NCBI RefSeq assembly: GCF_026015985.1
Contig: NZ_CP110389.1
Location: 4,930,001-4,994,000 of the forward strand
Reading direction: 5' to 3'
DNA length: 64,000 bases
Source: Rhodopseudomonas sp. P2A-2r
GTDB taxonomy: Bacteria; Pseudomonadota; Alphaproteobacteria; Rhizobiales; Xanthobacteraceae
Positions within the stretch are counted from its first letter, which is position 1. Every line of letters begins with the position of its first letter. The notes below the pieces were generated by a model. It was given only the letters and a program-made list of their open reading frames with translations, had not been told where the DNA came from and searched no databases. The position numbers and the translations under genes are program-made. Shown in pieces: positions 18,520-27,313 of the stretch.

Positions 18520-19677
18520 GTGAATTTCGAGTTGAACGAACAACAGTCAGCATTAACTGACAGCCTGTCGCGGCTGCTCGTCGATCGCTACTCTTTCGAG
18601 CGGCGCCGGGCGCTGGTGGCCGCTGGGCAATTGCACGATACTCAGACGTGGGCCAAACTCGGGGAAATGGGTGTGCTCGCGCTAACCTTGCCTCAGGCGC
18701 GCGGCGGTTTCGATTGGGGCGCGCGCGATCTGCTGCCCGTCATGCAATCTCTGGGGCGTGCACTCGTGCTCGAACCGGTACTGGCAACCGGCGTCCTGGG
18801 AGCTACGGCCGTACGTCTGGCGGGCCGCGAAGATCAGCAAGCGAGGGTGTTGCCTCGCGTGGCAACCGGCGAGACCATCCTCGCCTGGGCCCATGATGAG
18901 CCGGCTGCGCGTCACGAGCCAGTGTGGATCGAAACGCGCGCCGAGCGCAAGAATGGCCGCTGGGTGCTGAGCGGCTTGAAGTCGCCCGTACTGGCGGCGG
19001 CGTTAGCCGGACGACTCGTCGTCAGCGCGCGAGTAGCGGGTAGCAGCAGCGAGAGTGAAGGCCTGGCGCTTTTCCTCGTGGATCCGAAGCAGGATGGCGT
19101 GAAACTGCGTAATTTCACACTCGTTGACGACAGCAGCGCCAGCGAGGTGACGCTGCTTGGCGCCGTAGCCGAGCCACTAGGCGACCCCTACGACGGCAGT
19201 CGTGCGCTCAGAGCGCTGAAAGCCACTCTCGCCGCCGGTATAGCCGGCGCCTGCGCGGATATGGCCGGCGGCGCGCAAGGTGCTTTCGAGCTCGCAATGG
19301 ATTATCTGCGTGTGCGCAAGCAGTTTGGCCGCGCAATCGGCGAGAACCAGGCGCTTCGACATCGCGCAGCCGACATGCTCGTATGCCTCGAGATGACGTG
19401 TAGCATGGCTATGGCTGCCGCCTCTGCGGTAGACCAGCCGGATGGTGAGGAGGCCGCGCTGGACTTGCATCGCGCCAAGCTGTCGGTGGCGCGCAACGCG
19501 CGCGAGGTGATGCATGGCGCAGTCCAGATCCACGGTGGCATGGGGGTGACTGAGGAGTGCGCCGTGGGACACTACCTGCGGCGCCTCCAGGTGCTCGATC
19601 AACTGTTCGGGGATGCCGACGCGCACGCCGAGCACCTCGCGGCTGAACTTTACACATCTTGCCAAGGTGCGAAGTGA
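18520..19677 (+). CDS. Acyl-CoA dehydrogenase, second member of a pair
   Basis: A GTG start at 18520 with AGAGGG upstream gives 385 residues; a TTG at 18499 in frame would overlap the previous gene. The N-terminal helices (NFELNEQQSALTDSLSRLL), the core and the C-terminal YLRVRKQFGRAIGENQALRHRAADM and HGAVQIHGGMGVTEE segments show a full-length enzyme. The middle region is divergent and lacks the clear flavin-binding INGxKxW motif (it reads NGRWVLSGLKSPV). In known FadE heteromers one subunit carries degenerate flavin contacts, so this may be the non-catalytic partner of the preceding protein. The downstream hydratase overlaps it by four bases. Confidence 0.88.
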   Translation: MNFELNEQQSALTDSLSRLLVDRYSFERRRALVAAGQLHDTQTWAKLGEMGVLALTLPQARGGFDWGARDLLPVMQSLGRALVLEPVLATGVLGATAVRLAGREDQQARVLPRVATGETILAWAHDEPAARHEPVWIETRAERKNGRWVLSGLKSPVLAAALAGRLVVSARVAGSSSESEGLALFLVDPKQDGVKLRNFTLVDDSSASEVTLLGAVAEPLGDPYDGSRALRALKATLAAGIAGACADMAGGAQGAFELAMDYLRVRKQFGRAIGENQALRHRAADMLVCLEMTCSMAMAAASAVDQPDGEEAALDLHRAKLSVARNAREVMHGAVQIHGGMGVTEECAVGHYLRRLQVLDQLFGDADAHAEHLAAELYTSCQGAK

Positions 19678-20411
19678 ACTCCGCAAGCCCAGGCTCTCAG
19701 ATTTTGCGTGAAACGCGCGGCCACGTCGCTACGATTACGCTCAACAGACCCGAGAAGCACAATGCAATCCTACCGGAGATGTTCGACCAGTTCGGCGCTC
19801 AACTGCAAGCGATAGCCGGCGAGGCGGACCATATCCATGTGGTGATCCTGCGCGGGGCCGGCCGCAGCTTCTGTGCGGGACTCGATCTCCACGACGTGGT
19901 CGGCGCGGTGGATCTGGCCTGGCTGCGCCAGGGGTCTCGCACCCTCGAGCTGTTCTCACGCCTTCCGCAGATCGTGATCGCGGCAGTACATGGCTACTGC
20001 TTCACGGGCGGGCTCGAACTTGCCCTGGCAGCCGATCTAATCGTTACCTGCGAGTCGGCGACCTTCGGCGACACTCACGCCCGGTTAGGGTTGGTCCCGA
20101 TGTGGGGCGGATCCCAACGGCTGCCGCGCCGGGTCGGCACCAGCAAGGCGATTGAGCTGATGACGACCGGTCGCCGTATTGGCGGCCGCGAGGCCGAGCG
20201 CATCGGGCTGGCGAACCAGTGCCTACCCGACGTCGAATTCGAAGCCGGTATCGACCGATTGGTCGAAGAGATCCTGGCGAATTCGTTCCACGGCAACAGT
20301 TCGATCAAGCGGCTAGTGCACGAAACCGATGGCATGCGCCTGTCGGACGGCATCGCGCACGAGCAGTTCCGCTCGCCTGGCTCGCAGCGACGAGACCCAT
20401 TTCAATCGTGA
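19674..20411 (+). CDS. Enoyl-CoA hydratase/isomerase family protein
   Basis: The GTG at 19674 overlaps the preceding stop codon (GTGA) and gives 245 residues. Crotonase-fold marks are LNRPEKHNAILPEMF, the first oxyanion segment GAGRSFCAGLDLHDV, the second oxyanion segment YCFTGGLELALAADLIV, and FGDTHARLGLVPMWGGSQRLPRRVG, where the Glu/Asp catalytic positions fall. It should hydrate the enoyl-CoA made by the two dehydrogenases. It is the last gene of the plus-strand catabolic block. The C-terminus is slightly short and ends SQRRDPFQS. Confidence 0.88.
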   Translation: MNSASPGSQILRETRGHVATITLNRPEKHNAILPEMFDQFGAQLQAIAGEADHIHVVILRGAGRSFCAGLDLHDVVGAVDLAWLRQGSRTLELFSRLPQIVIAAVHGYCFTGGLELALAADLIVTCESATFGDTHARLGLVPMWGGSQRLPRRVGTSKAIELMTTGRRIGGREAERIGLANQCLPDVEFEAGIDRLVEEILANSFHGNSSIKRLVHETDGMRLSDGIAHEQFRSPGSQRRDPFQS

Positions 20412-20875
20412 ACGCATCGACCGGCGCTGACCACTCCGGTAGGGCAGAGGTCGCATTACCGAATTTGCGACATCGCTATTGCGCCGTGTAAAGCGGAGTG
20501 CACTGGGTTGGCAACGCCCCTTGCCGAATACGGCCGGTCTGCGGATGAAGGCCAAGCTACGGGACGATCGCACAGCGGCGACCAGCCCAACGAAACTTGG
20601 GCGATGGACGCCAGAAGCGGTCGGATGCGCTTCCCGACGATGATGAAATGGGTAGGGAAGCTTCACTCAAGAGGCGGGCATTCCAGATTTCATGCCTCGT
20701 TTCGGACGGTGTCCTTCAGGAGATTGCCAAGCAACTCATCGAGGCAATTCGGCCGACAGCCCCGCGATCTCGAATCGAAAGCGCTTCGAGCGAGCTCAAA
20801 ACAGAGTTCCTGGCTGGAGTAAGGGCGGAGGAGTTGTGAACCGCCCGGTTTTTTTCGGAGGCCATTTGGTTTAGG
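20412..20875. other. Stretch without a recognised gene, left of IS remnants
   Basis: A 63-codon plus-strand frame (20648-20839, MGREASLKRR to GVRAEEL) has a plausible amphipathic composition but no ribosome site and no family I recognise; it may be the tail of a gene cut by insertion. The rest holds nothing I can support. Confidence 0.35.
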
Positions 20876-21035
20876 TTAGGCAGTGATGGCCGGTTTTTTC
20901 CGCATGGCGTAGTAGCGCGGCTCGGCTTCGGCCGGCGGGATGTTGCCGATGGGTTCCAGGGCCGCCGGTTGTTGAATCAGTCCACCCGTTCGCGGGTAGC
21001 CAACTCAACGGCCTCGAAGCTTCGCCATGGTCCGC
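20876..21035 (-). pseudogene. IS3-family transposase (orfB) C-terminal remnant
   Basis: Read on the minus strand, the segment encodes FEAVELATRERVD, then a TGA where the family has Trp, then FNNRR, a one-base deletion, and EPIGNIPPAEAEARYYAM, a close match to the tail of IS3-group integrase-type transposases. The stop codon and frameshift show it is dead. Only the last ~50 codons remain, fused at the right to an IS21-type istB fragment on the opposite strand. Confidence 0.75.
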
Positions 21036-21054
21036 GCCGGTGCCGAACCGTCTG

Positions 21055-21782
21055 ATGGAACGCACCCAACTGTTCGAGCTTATGGGCGAACTCAAGCTCT
21101 ATGACATGAAGGCCTCCTACGACGAGATCATGGCCACGGCAATCAAGCGTCAGCACGAGCCCCAGCGCATCGTCGGCGATCTGCTCAGCGCCGAGATCAA
21201 CGAGAAGCAGGCGCGCTCGATCAAATACCAGCTCACTATCGCAAAATTGCCGCTTGCCAAGGATCTCGACGGCTTCGAGTTCGACGGCACGCCGATCAAC
21301 GAGACGCTCGTCCACGACCTCAGCGGCGGCGGCTTTATCGAACAGCAGCGCAATGTCGTGCTGATCGGCGGCACCGGGACCGGCAAGACGCGTCTGCCAT
21401 CGCCGTCGCGCGAAGCTGCATCCGCGCCGGTGCTCGCGGCCGGTTTTACAACGTCGTCGACCTCGTCGATCGGCTCGAGACCGAGACCCGCAACGGCAGG
21501 AAAGGGCAGATCGCGGAGCATCTCACCCGAATGGACTTCATAGTGCTCGACGAACTCGGCTACCTGCCATTTGCCCAGGCCGGCGGCCAGCTCCTGTTCC
21601 ACCTCGTCAGCCGGCTCTACGAGCGCACCTCGATCGTCGTCACCACCAATCTGGCGTTCGGTGAATGGCCGAGCGTGTTCGGCGACGCCAAGATGACCAC
21701 CGCGTTGCTCGACCGGCTGACCCATCACTGCGACATCGTCGAGACCGGCAACGACAGCTGGCGTTTCAAGAGCCGCGCCTGA
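21055..21782 (+). pseudogene. istB: IstB-like ATP-binding protein of an IS21-family element, frameshifted
   Basis: The first frame reads [18 protein letters not shown] to the Walker A motif GGTGTGKT, and the second resumes with ATRMDF-type sequence [64 protein letters not shown], the Walker B and sensor region. One missing G after CTG at 21396 accounts for the shift. The partner istA is absent and no terminal repeats were found, so this is a remnant even if the frameshift is an error. It separates the catabolic block from the orphan arsA. Confidence 0.85.
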
Positions 21783-21985
21783 AGCCCGCAAGCCGCTCGC
21801 TCGCTACAGCGCAATTGGATGGCTCGCTCGCTCGCGGCTTGCTCCGTCGTCGAATTAGGGGGCCCTTTTGGGCGCGCATCTGGGGGTCGATGTGGACGCC
21901 GATCAAGCGTCAGACCCCACGCCGCTCCCTGGCGAACGGCCGCCGCCAAAAAGCGGCCATGGGCAACCCAACGGTCCCTCAGCGT

Positions 21986-23743
21986 TCACGACAAAGTTTG
22001 AAGTTCGCCAACACCTATCGGAGGCTTAGTTCGCCAGCCGATCATGAAGGCTCGATTTGCCAGCCCGTTCTGAACGCGAGCGATCTGCGTCCGCTCTCTA
22101 ACGAGACGCAATCGCAGCAACGGATCGTGAGTCCCCGAGGCGGCAAGGCATTTGTTGATGATCCAACCGAACGGCTCGATACCGGCCCGCCGCAGGTCCT
22201 CCTGAAGATCAGCGGCCTCGGAAACCGGCGTTGTCTCCGGCAGGGTTACCAAGATCACCCTCGTGTGGGTGGGATCCTGTAGCCGCATCAGCGGGGTAAC
22301 AATACGACCCGCTCCGCTCGGTTCGAGCTGGCTCGTCATCTGGCGATGATAGGCACCGGTCGCGTCCAGCAGGAGCAGCGTGTGGCCGGTAGGAGCCGTG
22401 TCAAGCACCACGAATGCGCTTCGCGCTTCCGCCACAACATGCGAAAAGGCATGGAACACGGCGACTTCCTCGGTGCATGGCGAAGCAAGATCCTCGAGCA
22501 GCAACGCCCTGCCCTGCGCGTCGAGGTCACGGCCGCGGCTCGCCATGATCTTTGCGACATACCGCTCCGTCTCGACCCGGGGATCGATCCGGTCGACCGT
22601 CAGGTTCGGCATTGTGCCATCAACGACGAAAGCGACATGAGCGGCCGGATCCGTCGTGCTGAGGTGAACGGCATGACCCCGCTTGGCCAGTCCAACGGCA
22701 ATGGCGGCGGCAACCGTCGTCTTTCCGACGCCGCCCTTGCCCATGACCATGATGAGCCCATGGGCGCCTTGCGCGATGTCGTCGACGAGCCGGTCAAGGC
22801 CCGGCAGGTCTACCGGCTCGGCAGTTTGTTCCCCGTTTGCGATCGGCGGCAGCGGATTGGAGGACGACAACAATGCCCTAAGCGCTGCAAGGCCGACCAT
22901 GTCAAAACCGAGCAGCGGGATTTCGTCGCGTGGCAGTTTCGCCAGCGACGCCGGCATGTCGGCCAAGGCCTCGTCCTGATCCCGCTCAAGCGCAACTGCG
23001 ACGGCATCGGTCGGGTCCGTGGCGTGGAAGCGTCCGTTCACGGCGACTATCTGGTTCGAGAGATCGAGCGCGTCGAGCTCGCCGGACGTTCTGGCCGCCT
23101 CGCGGATCGCACCCCGGTCGGCGCGCGTGACCAGGATGATGGTGGTCCGCCTGGCATCGCCCAGCGCCTGAAGCGCCTGGCGAAAGCGGTCCTCCTGCAT
23201 CTGCAGACCTGAATGCGGACCGAGACAGGACGCACCACGGTCATTGCCCGCTAGAAAGCCCGTCCATGCCTTTGGCAGGCTAAGCAGTCGCAGCGTGTGG
23301 CCGGTCGGGGCGGTATCGAAAATGATGTGGTCGAATCCCGCCTCATCGCCGTCGAGAAGTCCAACGAACTCGTCGAAGGCGGCTATTTCGGTGGTGCAAG
23401 CGCCGGAGAGCTGCTCACGCACGGTCGATCGCTCGCCAGCGGTGGTCTCGGGACGAAGTTGCTCAAGCACACGGGTTCGATAACTCTCGGCAGCAGCTTC
23501 CGGGTCAATGTTCATTGCCGAAAGCCCGGCGACGCTCGGCACCGGGGTCGGGCTATCGCTCAGGGCAATCCCGAGCATCTCATCGAGGTTTGACGCAGGA
23601 TCGGTGCTAACGAGCAAGACCCGCAATCCGCGGTCAGCGAGGGCGATGGCGGTAGCGCAAGCAAGCGAGGTCTTACCGACACCGCCCTTGCCGGTAAAAA
23701 ACAAAAACGGCGTCGGGGCGTTCAGCGCGCGAAAGTGAAGCAT
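21986..23743 (-). CDS. arsA: ArsA, arsenical pump-driving ATPase
   Basis: A 585-residue protein with two homologous halves, each with a deviant Walker A (FTGKGGVGKTS near residue 18 and GKGGVGKTT near residue 340) and the DTAPTGHT signature. The three cysteines that bind As(III)/Sb(III) in E. coli ArsA are present in the same contexts: SGACTTEIAAFDEF, GASCLGP and SPCTEEVAVFHAF. It energises the ArsB efflux channel at the inner membrane. No arsB, arsC, arsD or arsR is adjacent, although ArsD normally precedes ArsA. The 3' end lies 203 bp from the istB remnant. The stop at 21986 gives a slightly short tail but all functional motifs are intact. Confidence 0.93.
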   Translation of the reverse strand: MLHFRALNAPTPFLFFTGKGGVGKTSLACATAIALADRGLRVLLVSTDPASNLDEMLGIALSDSPTPVPSVAGLSAMNIDPEAAAESYRTRVLEQLRPETTAGERSTVREQLSGACTTEIAAFDEFVGLLDGDEAGFDHIIFDTAPTGHTLRLLSLPKAWTGFLAGNDRGASCLGPHSGLQMQEDRFRQALQALGDARRTTIILVTRADRGAIREAARTSGELDALDLSNQIVAVNGRFHATDPTDAVAVALERDQDEALADMPASLAKLPRDEIPLLGFDMVGLAALRALLSSSNPLPPIANGEQTAEPVDLPGLDRLVDDIAQGAHGLIMVMGKGGVGKTTVAAAIAVGLAKRGHAVHLSTTDPAAHVAFVVDGTMPNLTVDRIDPRVETERYVAKIMASRGRDLDAQGRALLLEDLASPCTEEVAVFHAFSHVVAEARSAFVVLDTAPTGHTLLLLDATGAYHRQMTSQLEPSGAGRIVTPLMRLQDPTHTRVILVTLPETTPVSEAADLQEDLRRAGIEPFGWIINKCLAASGTHDPLLRLRLVRERTQIARVQNGLANRAFMIGWRTKPPIGVGELQTLS

Positions 23744-23951
23744 CTATATCCATCTCAACGCCGATGCAGATACCACTCGTCAATTCGGGCTCATCGAACC
23801 CAGCGTGCCGGAAACCGGCTCGCCGAATTAGCTTATGGCGCCATCGACCTAAGACACCAATTGACGGTTTCGAATGCAAGAATCGTGAAGCGAAGGCGAG
23901 GCCGCTGAAGGGAAAATCGACTAAGCCGATGAGCGGCCTCGATCAACAACT

Positions 23952-24152
23952 TTACTTAAGGGAAGAGAACCAACTATCAATGTCCTTGCGAACCTGATCT
24001 TTTGCAAACCCATATCGCTGTTGAAGCCGGCCTTCAAGCTGCTCGCGTTTGCCGTTTATCGCGGTGAGATCATCGTCAGTTAGCTTGCCCCATTTTTCCT
24101 TCACTTTGCCTTGGAACTCTTTCCAGTTTCCTTCAACTCGGTTCCAGTCCAT
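23952..24152 (-). CDS. CsbD family stress-response protein
   Basis: This 66-residue protein starts MDWNRVEGNWKEFQGKVKEKWGKLTDDDL, which is the CsbD family signature, and continues with the charged helical INGKREQLEGRLQQRYG segment. GGAGATA precedes the ATG. CsbD-like proteins are small, soluble, highly charged and abundant after general stress; their molecular role is unknown. It stands alone between long gene-poor stretches. Confidence 0.9.
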   Translation of the reverse strand: MDWNRVEGNWKEFQGKVKEKWGKLTDDDLTAINGKREQLEGRLQQRYGFAKDQVRKDIDSWFSSLK

Positions 24153-24895
24153 GGTGTATCTCCATATTCAGATTGAACACGCGCCCTCAATACGAGGCTT
24201 ACCCACTAAGACCGATTGCGCTCATACGGTTCTTGACAGAGATCAATTAAAGTCCGCGGATCTGAGGACCAAACGACGCGATGAGCTACCAAGCCGGAGA
24301 TCCATTTCCGCGCCGATAATCGTCTCCCAGACTGCGGCAGACTCGACCGCCAGCACGATGACACTGGACAACCCGTCCTCCTCGAATTAGGCCAGCGGGA
24401 TAAGCGCGATCACGGGGGCGGGACGACGTTGCTCAGAGGAACAGCACGACGACGGTGCGGACGAGACACTTGGACGGCGTCGAGCGGAGCGGGCCAGCGC
24501 GGATAGACAAGCTTCCCGAGATAATCTCAGCACAACGCGGCGATCATGAGCGGCAGGCCGGCTACGATCGAGACACCGGTGCAATAGCGACCACAGCGAG
24601 CAGCAGCATGATCTCGACCGAAGGAGCGCCCGTTCATGCGGCTCATTAGCCAGCCAAGGGTAACGTGATCCCGCGGCGCCTCGTCGTGCAGCCGCTGCAG
24701 CAAGACCGATGGGACAACAAACGCCTTGGCGCCGGAATCCGCGCCGGTTTCAACTTGGGCTTCCTCACCTCCTTGCTCGGGCCGAGGCGCGCGTTCCCAG
24801 AATCGTCGCTCTCGGTCGGAACTGCGCGAGAATTGACCCTCGAGCGTCGGCCCGATTGTTGACCTGGACGTCGAGCATTATGCTGGAGACTTCTC
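24153..24895. other. Gene-poor stretch, possible decayed ORF
   Basis: No intact gene could be supported. On the minus strand around 24400-24600 short pieces such as GLPLMIAALC and DYLGKLVYPRWPAPLDAVQ, split by stops and frame changes, look protein-like and may be a decayed small membrane protein. No family was recognised. Confidence 0.35.
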
Positions 24896-25288
24896 CTATT
24901 CCGTCGTCTTACCATCGAAATGCTCGTTGTCCTTCTCGGCATCCGCGCGCGTGCGATGAACGACGCCGTCACGGTGGTTTGGCGGAGCATAGAGCGTGTA
25001 AAGCTTCAGTGGAGCTCCACTCGTATTGGCGATGTTGTGCTTGGTTCCAGCAGGAACGAGCACAGCGAAGCCGGCGCTGATCGGACTGCGGACGCCGTCG
25101 AGGACAGCTTCCCCAGATCCTTCCTCCACACGAAAAAACTGGTCCAGCTTGTGAACCTCCATACCAATCTCTTCAGCAGGATCTAGCGACATTACGACAA
25201 GCTGGCAGCTCTTTGCTGTATAGAGCACGCGCCTAAAATTTGCGTTCTTTGTCGCCAGCGCCTCGATATTTTGTACAAATCCCTTCAT
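24896..25288 (-). CDS. Cupin-domain protein
   Basis: A 130-residue single-domain cupin. The first metal motif is degenerate (GMEVHKLDQFFRVEEGSGEAVLDG, with H and E kept) and the second is GFAVLVPAGTKHNIANTSGAPLKLYTLYAPPNHRDGV. It resembles the mannose-6-phosphate-isomerase-like cupins seen with stress genes in rhizobia. AGGAG lies seven bases before the ATG at 25288; an upstream ATG at 25303 is less well placed. Enzymatic activity is not established for this group. Confidence 0.88.
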   Translation of the reverse strand: MKGFVQNIEALATKNANFRRVLYTAKSCQLVVMSLDPAEEIGMEVHKLDQFFRVEEGSGEAVLDGVRSPISAGFAVLVPAGTKHNIANTSGAPLKLYTLYAPPNHRDGVVHRTRADAEKDNEHFDGKTTE

Positions 25289-25435
25289 CACGAATCTCCT
25301 CATGAGCTAAAATGACCGTCTTGCCGCGTGCGCTGTTCAGCCGGGCAAAAGCGAAGTCGAATTCATAACTAGTTTCGAGCAGGCCCATCAGCCTGCTCGC
25401 TAACTCACAGTCCACCATGGCGATATCTTCGCGGT

Positions 25436-25600
25436 TTAAAGCTTGCCAAGCAAAAGCAATATCACCAGGACGACGATGACGAGTCCGAGTCCGCCGCCCC
25501 CATAATAGCCTGTACCATAAAAAGGGCCGCCGCCGATTCCACTGAAGCCGCCCAGCAGCGCGATCACCAGAATAATCAGAATGATGGTCCAAAGTGACAT
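25436..25600 (-). CDS. Small membrane protein, DUF3309-like
   Basis: From the ATG at 25600 (GGGAGA upstream) the product has 54 residues: an N-terminal membrane helix (MSLWTIILIILVIALLGG), a glycine-tyrosine-rich linker (GGGPFYGTGYYGGGG) and a second helix (LGLVIVVLVILLLLGKL). This two-helix layout matches DUF3309 proteins of rhizobia. The longer ORF to 25741 has an implausible leader. Function unknown. Confidence 0.8.
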   Translation of the reverse strand: MSLWTIILIILVIALLGGFSGIGGGPFYGTGYYGGGGLGLVIVVLVILLLLGKL

Positions 25601-25825
25601 ATCTGAATCTCCCTTATTCGGATCAGCCGCAATCGCCGATTGGCTACGACGTCGGAAGCTTCCGAAGCTTGGAAAGGGGTTGGATGCATCCCGCGATACT
25701 TTATTCCGCGTTCTTGGTAACGCCGCGTTGACATGAATCAAAGGCAGTCGAGGTGGAAATCTTCCTCATATTGAAACATGAACCCCCATGCTCCGGTCGT
25801 AACAATGCCGCCCGTCCCTTAACGA

Positions 25826-25921
25826 CTATCGCTCAACCGGTGCGAGTTCGATGCGGGAAAGTATCGCGGCGAGTTCCTCATATTTGAACGGCTTTTTCAG
25901 CACGGGCCGGTCGGAGTAACC
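25826..25921 (-). pseudogene. Response-regulator receiver domain, C-terminal remnant
   Basis: The minus strand encodes GYSDRPVLKKPFKYEELAAI and eleven more codons ending VER before a stop. The K-K-P-F segment is the conserved Lys-Pro of receiver domains followed by helix 5. Nothing upstream in this frame matches the rest of a receiver, so only the last 31 codons survive. Confidence 0.6.
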
Positions 25922-26238
25922 GTCCCTCGCGCTCTGACCGGTGTTACCAGTCGAATATCCGCATCATGATGCTCATCGCTCATTGACGGAAAGGTCACGA
26001 CGAAACCGTTGATGTCCCAATCGATCTTGCAGTCGATGATGCTCGGATCAACTGCGGACGCTTGGACAAACTGCTCAATCTGGTTGTGGCTGAGCCGCCT
26101 GCCCTTCATGGGATTGGGATTGGCCTGAAAATGGAGGGGAGCCAACCGGAGCGGTTTCCACGTTTTTCCAGGCTTGCTCACCGCGATCGGTTTCGATGCG
26201 GTTTTGTCGCGAAGTCCAGTAAGGGTGCCGCTCATCAT
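25897..26238 (-). CDS. Hypothetical protein, doubtful
   Basis: The ORF of 113 codons includes a protein-like stretch (HNQIEQFVQASAVDPSIIDCKIDWDINGFVVTFPSM), but the start has no ribosome site and the 3' end overlaps the receiver remnant in another frame. It may be real, or part of the same decayed region. No family recognised. Confidence 0.3.
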   Translation of the reverse strand: MMSGTLTGLRDKTASKPIAVSKPGKTWKPLRLAPLHFQANPNPMKGRRLSHNQIEQFVQASAVDPSIIDCKIDWDINGFVVTFPSMSDEHHDADIRLVTPVRARGTVTPTGPC

Positions 26239-26543
26239 TGGTGCTCGCGTTGGAATGGAAATGCGCCGGGTTCAGCCAGGGCAAATCAGCACGGCAGCAG
26301 GAAAACGGTCTTTACTGCACACTGCGCTCGCATTCTATCCGCAGTGCTTCGTCCTTGCGTGATCGCATGACAGTTCGATGATGATGCGTGATGCAGCGTG
26401 TGACGTACAACGTAGATCACAATTTGAATCTCATTGCGCGTCACGGCGGCATCGCAAAAACGGATGAGAAACTATCAAATGCGAAGCGATTAAAACTCTG
26501 CGCACGCGCCAGCTCGTTCTTCAGCCTGGCGGCCGAGGTCCTT

Positions 26544-26675
26544 TCAAGCAGCGTGCGGGTCGTACAAGCGCTCGGCGTCGGACTTCTGGATCTCGACGGT
26601 GCGGTCGCAGCGCCGGCACCAGACGCGCAGCAAGTGACGAGGAATCTCCGACAGCCGCCACTGTTGGATCGGCAA
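26544..26675 (-). CDS. Small zinc-ribbon-like protein, probably truncated
   Basis: A TTG at 26675, seven bases behind the stop of the next upstream gene, opens 43 codons reading PIQQWRLSEIPRHLLRVWC, then RRCDRTVEIQKSDAERLYD and PHAA. The CxxC pair and this wording recall a family of short rhizobial proteins whose members continue IWKDVG after the last shown segment. Here a TGA stands where Trp is expected and KDLGRQ follows in frame, so the gene may have been cut by a nonsense change. The family match is from memory. Confidence 0.45.
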   Translation of the reverse strand: MPIQQWRLSEIPRHLLRVWCRRCDRTVEIQKSDAERLYDPHAA

Positions 26676-26681
26676 GCATTG

Positions 26682-27284
26682 TCACGGCCGCTTCGGTGCC
26701 TCCTTGGGCGCGGCGGCTGGCGCAGGATTTTTCGCCGCCGGAGCGGCCGGCTGCATCGCGGCGCCTGGTGGTGCTTGTGGCGTGGGTGGCCCCGGCGCGG
26801 CAGGCGCCGCCTGGCCGATCGACACCGAGATGCCGAACAATCGCCACTGCCCGTTCACCGGCGCAAAGGCGAGTTCGAAATTGACTTGCGACGGCACCGA
26901 AGGAAACAGGCCGGCCATGCGCATCAGGCCGTTCGGTTCGATCTGCGGCAGCAAGGTGAGTTGCGGATCGATCGCCGCGACGCCGGACAGATCGAGATTG
27001 TCGTTGCGCTGCTTGACAAAGATTTCGGCGAGCCGCGCGGCGGTGTTGGTTTGAAAACCAGGCGCGCCGAGGTCGCGCAACACTGTGTAGTTGCCGGTCT
27101 TGTTGGCCTGATCGAGTGCCAGCAGCGAGGACCGGATCAAGATCAGCACGCCATTGCGGTCAATCTGCGCCGGCTTTGCCGTCGCCTCGTGCTGGCCCGG
27201 CTTGGACGTCTGGCTTCGCGCTGGACCGCAAGGCAGAGCGCATGCCACCGCGATCGCAACGAGAGCAAGGCGCACGACACGCAT
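26682..27284 (-). CDS. Secreted Ala/Pro-rich protein of unknown function
   Basis: From the ATG at 27284 the product has 200 residues with a signal peptide (VRLALVAIAVACALPCGPARSQ). A folded middle region follows (NGVLILIRSSLLALDQANKTGNYTVLRDLGAPGFQ, SQVNFELAFAPVNGQWRLFGISV), and the tail is rich in Pro and Ala (PAAPGPPTPQAPPGAAMQPA). The middle part resembles small secreted proteins found across Bradyrhizobium, but no named domain was recognised. The gene lies 29 bp behind the trimeric autotransporter on the same strand, so they may be co-transcribed, which would put it at the cell envelope. Confidence 0.75.
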   Translation of the reverse strand: MRVVRLALVAIAVACALPCGPARSQTSKPGQHEATAKPAQIDRNGVLILIRSSLLALDQANKTGNYTVLRDLGAPGFQTNTAARLAEIFVKQRNDNLDLSGVAAIDPQLTLLPQIEPNGLMRMAGLFPSVPSQVNFELAFAPVNGQWRLFGISVSIGQAAPAAPGPPTPQAPPGAAMQPAAPAAKNPAPAAAPKEAPKRP

Positions 27285-27313
27285 GACCTTGCACCACGCT
27301 CCCCGTATGCGCC

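Noticed and set aside
25233..25418. 62-codon minus-strand frame (MVDCELASRLMGLLETSYEF)
   Set aside because: It reads fairly protein-like but overlaps the cupin start by 56 bases and has only a weak ribosome site; evidence too thin for a gene call.
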